Positions 1-6,840 of a stretch of DNA of 19,199 nt are shown piece by piece. The DNA comes from JAMOAD01 sp023621955 (lineage in GTDB: Bacteria > Acidobacteriota > Aminicenantia > JAMOAD01): NCBI GenBank assembly GCA_035403085.1, contig DAONEM010000038.1, positions 1 through 19,199 of the forward strand, given 5' to 3'. The notes under the pieces were generated by a model that ran no database searches, was not told the origin of the DNA, and saw only the letters and a list, made by a program, of their open reading frames with translations. Every line of letters begins with the position of its first letter. The stretch's first letter is position 1. The translations under genes and the position numbers were made by a program.

Positions 1-695
1 CCGTTGGCCCCGGCGGTATAGCCCAGAGTGTAGGTGTTGATGGCGAAGGAGGCGGAGATGGTGTGGTTGGCTGTGACGTTGGTGAAGGTGTAAGAGCTTA
101 CCGCGCCCACGGAAGAGCCTTCCACCAGAACATCCACGATGTGGTAGCCGCTGCTCGGGGTGATCGTAAAGCTCTGGCTGGCGCCGTGGTTAACGCTCAC
201 ACTGCCCACAGGGGTGATACTGCCTCCAGAACCGGTGGTAGCGGTGATCGTGTAGGTGTCGATGGCGAAGGTGGCGGTCACGTTGACCGGGCCGGTGACG
301 TTGGTGTCGGCTCTGGGGTTGGAGGTACTGCCGTCGCTCCACTGGACGAAGTGGTATCCCCCGTTGGGAACGGCGGTGACAGGGGTACCGCTGCCGCCGT
401 GGTTGACACTTTGGGAGGACGTGCCGGTGAGTGTGCCGTTGGCCCCGGCGGTATAGGCCAGAGTGTAAACGTTGATGGCGAAGGAAGCGGAGACAGTGTG
501 GTTGGCGGTGACGTTGGTGAAGGTGTAGGAGCTTCCCGCGCCCACGGAAGAGCCGTCCACCAGAACACCCGCGATGTGGTAGCCTGCGCTCGGGGTGATC
601 GTAAAGCTCTGGCTGGTGCCTGGCGTTACGTACACGCTTCCCGAGGGAGAGAGGCTCCCCCCGGTTCCGGAGGTGGCTGTAATGGTGAACGAGCC
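1..695 (-). repeat. Alternating InlB-type modules, 435-bp higher-order direct repeat
   Basis: Bases 1-188 and 436-623 are strongly similar direct copies 435 bp (145 codons) apart. Each period holds two different modules. One contains a GYHI..VLV(D/E)GSSVGA..SYTFTNVTANHT core, the other an AYTAGANGTLTGTSSQSVNHG..GYHFVQWSDGS core. Both resemble bacterial InlB B-repeat/Flg_new_2 domains found in surface proteins. The array continues past the left edge, so the total number is unknown. Confidence 0.85.
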
Positions 696-1865
696 GATGG
701 CGTAGAGCTTGTTGTCAAGGGACCCTATGTAGACAGTACCGTCCGAACCGATAGCCGGGGAGGAGTAGAGAGAATTTCCCGTTAAAAACTCCCACTTCTT
801 GGTTCCGTCGGGGTTGATGGCGTAGAGCTTTTTGTCGTTGGATCCTACATAGAGAGTACCATCCGAACCGATGGCGGGGGAGGAGTAGATATAATTTCCT
901 GTTAAAAACTCCCACTTCTTGGTTCCGTCGGGGTTCAGGGCGTAGAGCCTGTTGAAATTTGATCCTACGTAGACAGTACCGTCCGAACCGATGGCCGGGG
1001 AGGAGCTGGTAGCATTTCCCATTAAAAACTCCCACTTCTTGGTTCCGTCGGGGTTGATGGCGTAGATCTTTTTGTCGTAGGACCCGACGTAGATGGTGCC
1101 GTCCGAGCCGAGGGCGCAGGAGGAGTAGATAGAGTTTCCTGTTGCAAACTCCCACTTCTTGGTTCCGTCGGGGTTGATGGCGTAAAGTTTGTAGTCGTGT
1201 GACCCGACGTAGATGGTGCCGTCCGAACCGATGGCGGGGGAGGAGACGATAGAATTCCCCGTTGCAAACTCCCACTTCTTGGTTCCATCGGGGTTCAGGG
1301 CGTAAAGCTTGAAGTCGTGTGACCCGACGTAGACGGTACCGTCCGAGCCGATGATCGGGGAAGCTTGGACATTTTTTCCCGTTAAAAACTCCCACTTCTT
1401 GGTCCCGTCGGGGTTGATGGCGTAGACCTTTTTGTCACCGGATCCCACGTAGACAGTTCCGTCCGAACCGATGGCGGGAGAGGAGTAGATCTGACTTCCC
1501 GTTAAAAACTCCCACTTCTTGGTTCCGTCGGGGTTGATGGCGTAGAGCTTTTTATCATAGGACCCCACGTAGATGGTGCCGTCCGAACCGATGGCGGGGG
1601 AGGAGAAAATAAAACTTCCCGTTACAAACTCCCACTTCTTGATGCCGGAGTTGTGGCCCGTACCGTAGGGGGAACGAGAGGTATGGCGTAGGTTTTGCTC
1701 GAAAAAAGGCCAGACGTCGGCGGCCCATAGATTCCAAGAGTGTGCCAGAAAGAGCATGGGTAAAATCGTTGCCAGGAGCCATCCTGCGGTTCCTCTCCGC
1801 CGCCCATTCTTAGCTTTTTCAGGCAGAACCCCCTTTCCAGGTAGATACCGTTTTTCCATGTTCAT
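1..1865 (-). CDS. Secreted PQQ-type beta-propeller / InlB-repeat protein (C-terminus beyond window)
   Basis: This is the only reading frame that makes protein sense of the repeats on the left. It opens at ATG 1865-1863 with AAGGAG (1877-1872) six bases upstream and stays open to the left edge, giving at least 621 residues. An in-frame ATG at 1859 lies too far from the ribosome site. The N-terminus has a long basic stretch, a hydrophobic segment (WLLATILPMLFLAHSW) and a likely signal-peptidase site after WAA. A short WPFFEQN..HTSRSPYG segment, typical at the start of PQQ-repeat proteins, follows. Then come eight 40-residue repeats of the type SSPAIGSDGTVYVGS..LYAINPDGTKKWEF, enough for an eight-bladed propeller. 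From about base 695 leftward the protein changes to alternating InlB B-repeat/Flg_new_2-like modules (GYHFVQWSDGST..; AGYHI..VLVDGSSVG). No catalytic residues are seen. It is probably a cell-surface or extracellular binding or adhesion protein. Domain class is clear; function is not. Confidence 0.9.
   Translation of the reverse strand, partial: MNMEKRYLPGKGVLPEKAKNGRRRGTAGWLLATILPMLFLAHSWNLWAADVWPFFEQNLRHTSRSPYGTGHNSGIKKWEFVTGSFIFSSPAIGSDGTIYVGSYDKKLYAINPDGTKKWEFLTGSQIYSSPAIGSDGTVYVGSGDKKVYAINPDGTKKWEFLTGKNVQASPIIGSDGTVYVGSHDFKLYALNPDGTKKWEFATGNSIVSSPAIGSDGTIYVGSHDYKLYAINPDGTKKWEFATGNSIYSSCALGSDGTIYVGSYDKKIYAINPDGTKKWEFLMGNATSSSPAIGSDGTVYVGSNFNRLYALNPDGTKKWEFLTGNYIYSSPAIGSDGTLYVGSNDKKLYAINPDGTKKWEFLTGNSLYSSPAIGSDGTVYIGSLDNKLYAIGSFTITATSGTGGSLSPSGSVYVTPGTSQSFTITPSAGYHIAGVLVDGSSVGAGSSYTFTNVTANHTVSASFAINVYTLAYTAGANGTLTGTSSQSVNHGGSGTPVTAVPNGGYHFVQWSDGSTSNPRADTNVTGPVNVTATFAIDTYTITATTGSGGSITPVGSVSVNHGASQSFTITPSSGYHIVDVLVEGSSVGAVSSYTFTNVTANHTISASFAINTYTLGYTAGAN
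696..1640 (-). repeat. Eight 120-bp tandem repeats encoding propeller blades
   Basis: The same 120-base block recurs with no indels; for example, the KKWEF-coding segment restarts at 781, 901, 1021, 1141, 1261, 1381, 1501 and 1621. The exact period of 40 codons keeps the minus-strand frame. Most differences are single bases concentrated at the variable loop (for example around 829-840 and 1069-1080). Such near-identity at the DNA level points to recent duplication or gene conversion, and copy number could vary between strains or be collapsed in assembly. Confidence 0.95.
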
Positions 1866-1956
1866 AGCTCTCTCCTTGAAGGGACCTCCGCCTCAAAAGC
1901 CGTTCAAGCAGCGGTTTCCATCGGTAAAAGACCCGCCGATAAGGTCTCGTTTTCTG

Positions 1957-1984
1957 ATTATAGTAGCCTTGACAAAGTTGTCAA
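1957..1984 (-). promoter_or_regulatory. Near-consensus sigma-70-type promoter with overlapping palindrome
   Basis: Read on the minus strand there is TTGACA (1984-1979), a 16-base spacer and TATAAT (1962-1957), matching both consensus hexamers. It points at the propeller gene, giving a leader of about 85 bases before ATG 1865. The 16-base dyad TTGACAAAGTTGTCAA (1969-1984; perfect 7-base arms, 2-base centre) covers the -35 box, a common position for a repressor operator. Confidence 0.75.
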
Positions 1985-2242
1985 CACGACCTTAGGCTTA
2001 ATCCTTCTCTTTTCAGGACTCTCGGAAAAGTGTAAAAAAACACGGGAAGAGAGAGCCCCTTTGCCTTCACTTTTAAGTATCTACTCCGAACTCTCCTCTG
2101 ACCCGGGCGGGGAAACACCTTCTGTTTTGTTACTTCTGCAACCTTTTGAAGCTCTCGGTTCTTCATGGACTCCAGAGAGCTTCTGGTTCCAACCATCCTT
2201 GGGGGGAGGAGAGTGGTTAGGTTTTCTCCAGGGTGACCAAAG

Positions 2243-2445
2243 AGGGAACGCAAGAGAAAGAGGAGATTCTTGGGTTTGTTCCCTGCGAACCGGAGCTGGC
2301 TAAGGAGAGGGAACCGGGAAAAGTCGTGCGAAAGGTCGCTTTCCGCTACGGTTCCCTATGGCTTGGTCTACCGGCTATCTGGGGGTTCATCCTCGCAAAA
2401 GGGTGATGAGAACGAAGGAATGGGTCCCCTCTTTCTAAGAGTAGT
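2243..2445 (+). ncRNA. Candidate structured RNA with alternative pairing arms
   Basis: Four complementary arms occur in order: AGGGAAC (2243-2249), GTTCCCT (2278-2284), AGGGAACCG (2308-2316) and CGGTTCCCT (2349-2357). Arms 1+2 and 3+4 can form two hairpins. Arms 2+3 can instead form a mutually exclusive hairpin, the layout expected of a switching RNA. Inside arms 3/4, GGAAAAG can pair with CTTTCC around a GCGAAAGG loop region. Further right GTTCATC can pair with GATGAGAAC (about 2375-2413). I do not recognise a known riboswitch, and strand and transcription are unproven. Confidence 0.3.
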
Positions 2446-2459
2446 AAGGAGTGTCAAAA

Positions 2460-2534
2460 ATGAATGTATATCCTCTTCTGTATAGATCCCTAAAAAAATG
2501 GACTTTCACCCATCTCACTCTCTGCACCTCTTGA
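2460..2534 (+). CDS. Possible 24-residue peptide
   Basis: ATG at 2460 is preceded by AAGGAG (2446-2451) with an 8-base spacing, a better ribosome site than that of the following kinase gene. The frame runs MNVYPLLYRSLKKW and ends with TGA at 2532-2534, giving 24 residues. It follows the possible structured RNA directly and precedes the kinase promoter. It could be a leader peptide or small membrane-associated peptide, or chance; a frame this short carries no family information. Confidence 0.25.
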   Translation: MNVYPLLYRSLKKWTFTHLTLCTS

Positions 2535-2553
2535 CGCTTTCGGCGTTCTTTCC

Positions 2554-2582
2554 TTGTTTTCTCCTCTCCCTTCCCCTATAAT
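2554..2582 (+). promoter_or_regulatory. Promoter candidate for the sensor kinase operon
   Basis: TTGTTT (2554-2559), a 17-base spacer and a perfect TATAAT (2577-2582) lie just upstream of the kinase ATG at 2596. Transcription would begin near 2589, leaving only about 7 untranslated bases, so the mRNA would be nearly leaderless. That fits the absence of a clear Shine-Dalgarno sequence. Confidence 0.5.
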
Positions 2583-2595
2583 CAAAAGATAAGCC

Positions 2596-5205
2596 ATGAG
2601 ATGGAAGCCTCCGAGATTTGAGATCCGTTATCTGATCATGGGGACGCTGGCCGGGTTTTTCTTCGTCCTCTGTTTCGCCCTTCTCCACTCGACCCTGAAC
2701 ATGCGGTCGGCCCGGAAGATGGCCCAGATCTATCTGACCGCCATCACCAACGGCGTCACCGAGACCACGGACTGCTGGATTCGGGAGAAGAAGAAGCAGA
2801 TCGGTTTCTTGGCGGAGAGCGACGTGGTGGTGAAGTACTTCCAGGAGAAGAAGGGGAGAGTGAGGGAGTACTTCAGCAGAGTCCTTCAGGCCAACCTGGA
2901 GTACGAGGTCCTCTTTCTGACCGACCTGGAAGGCCGGGTGATCTTCGATTCCTGGCCGACCGGCTATGTTCCTGTGGATCTTCAAAAGGGATCGGCCTGG
3001 AAGGCCCTGGTAAAGAACAAATTCAATTTGACACTGGACACGAACATTCAGAAGTCCCCCGCCACGGGAAAGCCCATCCTGGTCATCACCAGCGGGGTCT
3101 TCGACGGGAAGGGAAAACTCTTGGGGGTCATCGGGTGCGCCCTGGACTGGGACCTTTTCAACGATACCTTCATCCTCCCCATCAAGGTCGGCCAGACCGG
3201 CTATGTGGGCATCACCGACGAGCAGTACAGGAATATCTCCCACCCCGACAAGAATCTGAACCTCAAGAACCTCTCTTTTCACCCCTTCATCCGGAGGCTT
3301 GTGGACCAGAAGAACGGTTTTCAGCGCTACCCCTTCACCGGTGTCATCAAGTACATGAGCTACCGGCAGCTCAAGGAGACGGGTTGGGTCGTCAGCGCCC
3401 ACGTCAACGAGAGCGAACTCCTGGGGCCGTCGATCAAAGCCAGGAACATCATCCTCCTGATGAGCGTTCTCTCCTTCCTCCTGGTCCTCTTCGTGGTGGG
3501 GTACATCGACATCTTTCGGTTGGAACAGGCCGAGCGGGAGGCCAAGGCGAGCGAGTGGAAGTTCAAGATCCTCTTCCACCGCGGCAACGACGGCATCTTC
3601 GTCCATGCCGTGGAGATGGATGGGACGCCGGGAGTGTTGAGTGAAGCCAACGAGGTCTTCTGTCGGCTCATCGGGATGGAGAAGGAGGAGATACTCAACC
3701 GTCTCGTCGAGGAGGGGCTCCGTTTTCAAGATCCTTCCGTCTACCGCGCCCTCGTGCAAGAGACCCTGGTCCGTAAGTACAAGATGACCGTCCTCAAGCT
3801 CCTCCCCGTAAGCGGAGGGGAACTCTTCGTGGAGGTGAGGCTCTTCCTCTTGGAGAACAGGGAGGGGGTCTCCATTCTCGGTTTCCTCCGGGACATCACC
3901 GAGAGAATCGAGTTCGAGGAGCAACTCAAGGAGAACCGGGACGACCTTGACCGGATGGTCAAGGAGAGGACCCGGGAGCTGACCGACACCAACCTGAAGC
4001 TGGAGGACAAGATCCGGGAGCGGCTCGAGATGGAGGAGGCCCTCCGGGAGAGCGAGGAGAAGTACAGGAACATCGTCGAGATGGCCAACGACGGAATCCT
4101 CGTAGTCCAGAGCGGCATCGTCGTCTTCGCCAACCGGAAGATCTGTGAGATCCTCAAGGGCTCGGAGGAGACGATTCGAGGCGTCAGGCTTCTCTCCATT
4201 GTCTCCGCGGACGATCGTCTCAAGGTCCTCAAGTGTCTCAGGGCCAGGAACCTCACCCAGATGACAGAGGTCCAGCTTGTCACCCTCGACCAGCAGACCA
4301 TGGACACCGAGCTGAGCGCCGGGCCCATCACCTACGAGGGAAACCCCGCGGACTTCCTCTTCGTGCGGGACGTGACGGAGAAGAAGCGGGCCGAAGAGGA
4401 GAAGAAGCGGCAGAGGGAGCAACTTGTTCAGGCCGACAAGATGGTCGCCCTGGGGACTCTGGTCTCCGGTGTCGCCCACGAGATCAACAACCCCAACAAC
4501 TCGATCATGCTCAACGCCCCGATCCTTGCCGAGATGTGGAAGGATGTCCTTCCGATCCTGGAGGAGTACTGTGAGGAGAACGGGGAGTTCATGATGGCGG
4601 GGATTCCCTACCGGGAGGCCAAGGGGTATATCGAGGACCTCATGTTGGGGCTTCGGGACAGTTCGAGGCGGATCAAGTCGATCGTGGAAGACCTGAAGAA
4701 CTTCGCCCGCCCGAGCAGGGTGGAGCTGACCCAGGATGTGGACATCAACGAGATGATCGCCTCGTCGATCAACCTGGTCTCCAACCTGGTGAAGAAATCG
4801 ACGGAGAAGTTCATGGTCGAGTTCGGCTACAACCTCCCCCCGGTCCGGGGAAACTTTCAGAGGCTGGAGCAGGTCATGGTGAACCTGATTCAAAACTCCT
4901 GCGAGGCTCTGGAAGACCGCAAGAAGGGGGTCCGGATCGCCACGGGCTTCAGCAAGAAGGAGAACGCCGTGGAGATCCGAGTCTCCGACGACGGGGCGGG
5001 AATCTCCCCGGACCATATCACCCAGATCATGGACCCCTTCTTCACGACCAAGCGGGAGAGGGGAGGAACCGGCCTCGGCCTCTCCGTCTCTTCGAGCATC
5101 ATCAAGGAGCACAAGGGAACCATGGTCTTCGAATCCCAGCCTGGAATCGGGACCACAGTGACGATCCGCATTCCCGTCCGCTTCGCCAGAAGGAGCCGTA
5201 AATGA
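2596..5205 (+). CDS. dCache/PAS sensor histidine kinase
   Basis: This 869-residue membrane kinase should sense an extracytoplasmic ligand and phosphorylate the adjacent regulator. A basic N-terminus precedes membrane segment 1 (about residues 12-32). An external region of about 250 residues (..FLTDLEGRVIFDSWP.., ..GQTGYVGITDE.., ..MSYRQLKETGWVV..) resembles a double Cache domain, a family that commonly binds amino acids or small carboxylates. Membrane segment 2 is at about 285-304. Two PAS domains follow (about 323-440 and 490-600), each ending in an RD(I/V)TE motif, with coiled coil between. The H-box GVAHEINNPNN holds the phospho-acceptor His628. The ATPase domain has the N-box NLIQNSCEA (from 763), DDGAGI, DPFFTTK and GGTGLGLSV (from 823), so it looks catalytically complete. 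The stop overlaps the next start by 4 bp (ATGA), implying translational coupling. Start 2596 has weak ribosome-site support; ATG 2638 would cut into the membrane segment. Confidence 0.93.
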   Translation: MRWKPPRFEIRYLIMGTLAGFFFVLCFALLHSTLNMRSARKMAQIYLTAITNGVTETTDCWIREKKKQIGFLAESDVVVKYFQEKKGRVREYFSRVLQANLEYEVLFLTDLEGRVIFDSWPTGYVPVDLQKGSAWKALVKNKFNLTLDTNIQKSPATGKPILVITSGVFDGKGKLLGVIGCALDWDLFNDTFILPIKVGQTGYVGITDEQYRNISHPDKNLNLKNLSFHPFIRRLVDQKNGFQRYPFTGVIKYMSYRQLKETGWVVSAHVNESELLGPSIKARNIILLMSVLSFLLVLFVVGYIDIFRLEQAEREAKASEWKFKILFHRGNDGIFVHAVEMDGTPGVLSEANEVFCRLIGMEKEEILNRLVEEGLRFQDPSVYRALVQETLVRKYKMTVLKLLPVSGGELFVEVRLFLLENREGVSILGFLRDITERIEFEEQLKENRDDLDRMVKERTRELTDTNLKLEDKIRERLEMEEALRESEEKYRNIVEMANDGILVVQSGIVVFANRKICEILKGSEETIRGVRLLSIVSADDRLKVLKCLRARNLTQMTEVQLVTLDQQTMDTELSAGPITYEGNPADFLFVRDVTEKKRAEEEKKRQREQLVQADKMVALGTLVSGVAHEINNPNNSIMLNAPILAEMWKDVLPILEEYCEENGEFMMAGIPYREAKGYIEDLMLGLRDSSRRIKSIVEDLKNFARPSRVELTQDVDINEMIASSINLVSNLVKKSTEKFMVEFGYNLPPVRGNFQRLEQVMVNLIQNSCEALEDRKKGVRIATGFSKKENAVEIRVSDDGAGISPDHITQIMDPFFTTKRERGGTGLGLSVSSSIIKEHKGTMVFESQPGIGTTVTIRIPVRFARRSRK

Positions 5206-6635
5206 AGAACCTCTTTCCACTCTCTCCCATCATGATTGTCGACGATGAGCCCTCGGTCCTGAAGAGCTTCGAGATCGCCCTGAGAACCAGCGGTATGAAC
5301 AACATCATCGCCCTGAGCGACAGCAGGCAGGTGGCGCCCACGCTGAAGACAACCACCGTGGAGGTTCTGATTCTCGATCTCACGATGCCCTTCATCTCGG
5401 GGGAGGAGATTCTCAAGGGCGTCTCCCAAGAGTACCCCCACGTGCCCGTGATCGTGGTCACCGGGTTGAACGATGTCAACACCGCGGTGGAGTGTATGAA
5501 GTCCGGAGCGGTGGACTATCTTGTCAAACCGATCGAGAAAAGCCGTCTGATCTCCTCTGTGAGAAGGACCATCGAGATTCGTGAGTGGAAGAGGCAGTAC
5601 GGTTTGTTGAAAGAGAAGTTGATGAGTGAAACCGTGGAGACCCCCGAGGCCTTCTCCGGGATTCTTACGAAGAACAAGAAGATGGTCTCCCTCTTCCACT
5701 ACTTGGAGGCGGTCTCCCGGAGCAGGGAACCGATTCTCGTGACCGGCGAGACCGGGGTCGGGAAGGAGCTCTTCGCCGAGTCGATCCACAAGCTCACCGA
5801 CCCCGAGGGACCCTTCGTTACGGTCAACGGGGCCGGTCTGGACGACACCATGTTCACCGACACCCTCTTCGGCCATAAGAGGGGGGCCTACACCGACGCC
5901 GTGGCGCCCCGCAAAGGCCTCGTGGAGACGGCGACCGGAGGAACCCTCTTCATCGATGAGATCGGGGACCTCTCTCACGCCTCCCAGGTGAAGCTTCTCC
6001 GGCTGATTCAGGAGAAGGAGTACTATCCCTTGGGCTCCGATGTCCCCAAGTACGCGGATACACGAATCGTCGTCGCCACCAACCGGGACCTTGCAAGGCT
6101 CATGGAGGAGGGAACCTTCCGCAAAGATCTCTTCTTCCGCCTCTCTGTCCACACCGTGCAGGTTCCCCCCCTCAGGGACCGTCTGGAAGACCTCGATATC
6201 TTAGTCGATTTCTTCCTCGAAGAGGCCGCAAAGACCATGGGGAAGGCCAAACCGACAGTGCCTAAGGAGCTCTTCTCCCTTCTGAGCGCCTACTCCTTTC
6301 CGGGAAACGTGCGGGAGCTCCGTTCCATGGTCTACGACGCGGTGGGACAACATCAGTCCAAGATTCTCTCCCTGGACAGCTTCAAGAAGGCTGTGGGGTT
6401 CGACCTCAACAGATCTGTGGATCTCCAAGTGAAGGAGGACGCCCAGGACCTTCTACAGGGGTTGGCGAACCTTCCGACGATACGGGAGATGGAGGAGACC
6501 CTTGTCCGGGAGGCTCTGAGACGTTCCCAAGAGAACCAGAGCGTTGCCGCGCGCCTTCTGGGGATCTCCCGGCAGGCCCTGAACAGCCGGTTGAACCGGC
6601 GGAGGGAAGAGGGAGAGCCACAGGAAGGGAAGTAA
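5202..6635 (+). CDS. NtrC-type sigma-54-dependent response regulator
   Basis: This 477-residue protein is the expected partner of the preceding kinase. The receiver domain (about residues 1-125) has the acidic DDE cluster near the start, phospho-acceptor Asp59 in LILDLTMP and the conserved Lys in LVKPIE. The central AAA+ domain (about 145-385) has Walker A GETGVGKE (182-189) and Walker B LFIDEIGD (Asp252, Glu253). The sigma-54 contact loop reads GAYTDA (228-233) instead of GAFTGA. The C-terminus (about 430-470; SVAARLLGISRQALNSRL) is a Fis-type helix-turn-helix. Such proteins bind enhancer dyads 80-200 bp upstream of -24/-12 promoters and use ATP to open the complex. The likely target is the downstream receiver/decarboxylase region, where a good dyad is present at 6713-6735; this is inference. 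Confidence 0.93.
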   Translation: MKNLFPLSPIMIVDDEPSVLKSFEIALRTSGMNNIIALSDSRQVAPTLKTTTVEVLILDLTMPFISGEEILKGVSQEYPHVPVIVVTGLNDVNTAVECMKSGAVDYLVKPIEKSRLISSVRRTIEIREWKRQYGLLKEKLMSETVETPEAFSGILTKNKKMVSLFHYLEAVSRSREPILVTGETGVGKELFAESIHKLTDPEGPFVTVNGAGLDDTMFTDTLFGHKRGAYTDAVAPRKGLVETATGGTLFIDEIGDLSHASQVKLLRLIQEKEYYPLGSDVPKYADTRIVVATNRDLARLMEEGTFRKDLFFRLSVHTVQVPPLRDRLEDLDILVDFFLEEAAKTMGKAKPTVPKELFSLLSAYSFPGNVRELRSMVYDAVGQHQSKILSLDSFKKAVGFDLNRSVDLQVKEDAQDLLQGLANLPTIREMEETLVREALRRSQENQSVAARLLGISRQALNSRLNRRREEGEPQEGK

Positions 6636-6649
6636 ACTTCCTTGCTTTT
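6626..6649 (+). terminator. Weak terminator-like hairpin at the end of the regulator gene
   Basis: AGGGAAG (6626-6632) can pair with CTTCCTT (6637-6643), including one G-T pair, with loop TAAA that contains the stop codon of the regulator. It is followed by GCTTTT. The stem is short and the T-run only four bases, so termination is uncertain. Confidence 0.35.
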
Positions 6650-6650
6650 C

Positions 6651-6750
6651 GTCAACATTTTTTGCACCCTTTGATTCCCTTCCTCCCTGGAGCTCCTCAG
6701 GGTCCTCTCACCGGTTGACCCGGTTTCCGTCAACCTTCCTTGCACCCTTT
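6651..6750 (+). promoter_or_regulatory. Candidate enhancer region: dyad plus direct repeats
   Basis: A perfect dyad GGTTGAC-N9-GTCAACC occupies 6713-6735. In addition two 22-base segments, 6651-6672 and 6729-6750, share GTCAAC at the left and TTGCACCCTTT at the right and match at 19 of 22 positions by eye. They start 78 bases apart. Long dyads of this type are typical binding sites for dimeric Fis-type helix-turn-helix regulators such as the one encoded just upstream. The same GTCAAC/TTGAC half-site occurs in the palindrome at 1969-1984. Confidence 0.45.
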
Positions 6751-6811
6751 CCGGGGGAGGCGTTGGGGGAGATAAACGAACGAAGGGCTTAAGAAAAGCT
6801 TCTTCGCCTTC

Positions 6812-6826
6812 TGGCATGGGAAATGA
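6812..6826 (+). promoter_or_regulatory. Imperfect sigma-54 (-24/-12)-like promoter
   Basis: TGGCATG (6812-6818), four bases, then ATGA (6823-6826) resembles TGGCACG-N4-TTGC. The -24 half is good. In the -12 half the conserved GC is GA. Transcription would start near 6837, a few bases before ATG 6841, which would explain why that gene lacks a Shine-Dalgarno sequence. The mismatch makes this only a candidate. Confidence 0.25.
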
Positions 6827-6840
6827 GCTAGAACATTCTC

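Larger units (their letters stand above)
1866..2595. other. Long intergenic region without a convincing large gene
   Basis: About 730 bases separate the divergent propeller and kinase genes. Short frames here (for example 2061-2303 and 2270-2485) have no family resemblance, no good ribosome site and unnatural composition. What can be supported is the minus-strand promoter and leader near 1866-1984, a segment of mutually complementary arms (2243-2357, with further pairing to about 2445), a possible 24-codon ORF (2460-2534) and a plus-strand promoter at 2554-2582. No tRNA, rRNA or recognised riboswitch consensus was found by eye. Confidence 0.7.

Noticed and set aside
63..785. Plus-strand 240-codon frame and several overlapping frames on the left
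   Set aside because: They are shadows of the minus-strand repeat gene; the minus frame gives clear PQQ and InlB-type repeats with a signal peptide, while these give low-complexity Gly/Asp/Val text.
696..1640. CRISPR array
   Set aside because: The 120-base period has no spacer/repeat partition; the whole unit is conserved and codes for protein blades.
1866..1950. Cyclic-di-GMP riboswitch in the leader of the propeller gene (TTACCGATGG-like end)
   Set aside because: Only the terminal stretch resembles the family; the conserved core is absent and the available leader is too short. The ATCGG/CCGAT pairing is a simple hairpin.
2308..2357. Group II intron domain V (GAACCG...CGGTTC hairpin)
   Set aside because: The catalytic AGC triad and the 34-base size of domain V are missing, and no reverse transcriptase or other intron part is nearby.
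2515..5220. Minus-strand 901-codon frame opposite the kinase, and the 420-codon minus frame at 4890-6152
   Set aside because: Antisense shadows of GC-rich coding sequence; rich in Leu/Glu/Asp/Gly with no domain pattern, while the plus strand carries complete kinase and regulator motifs.
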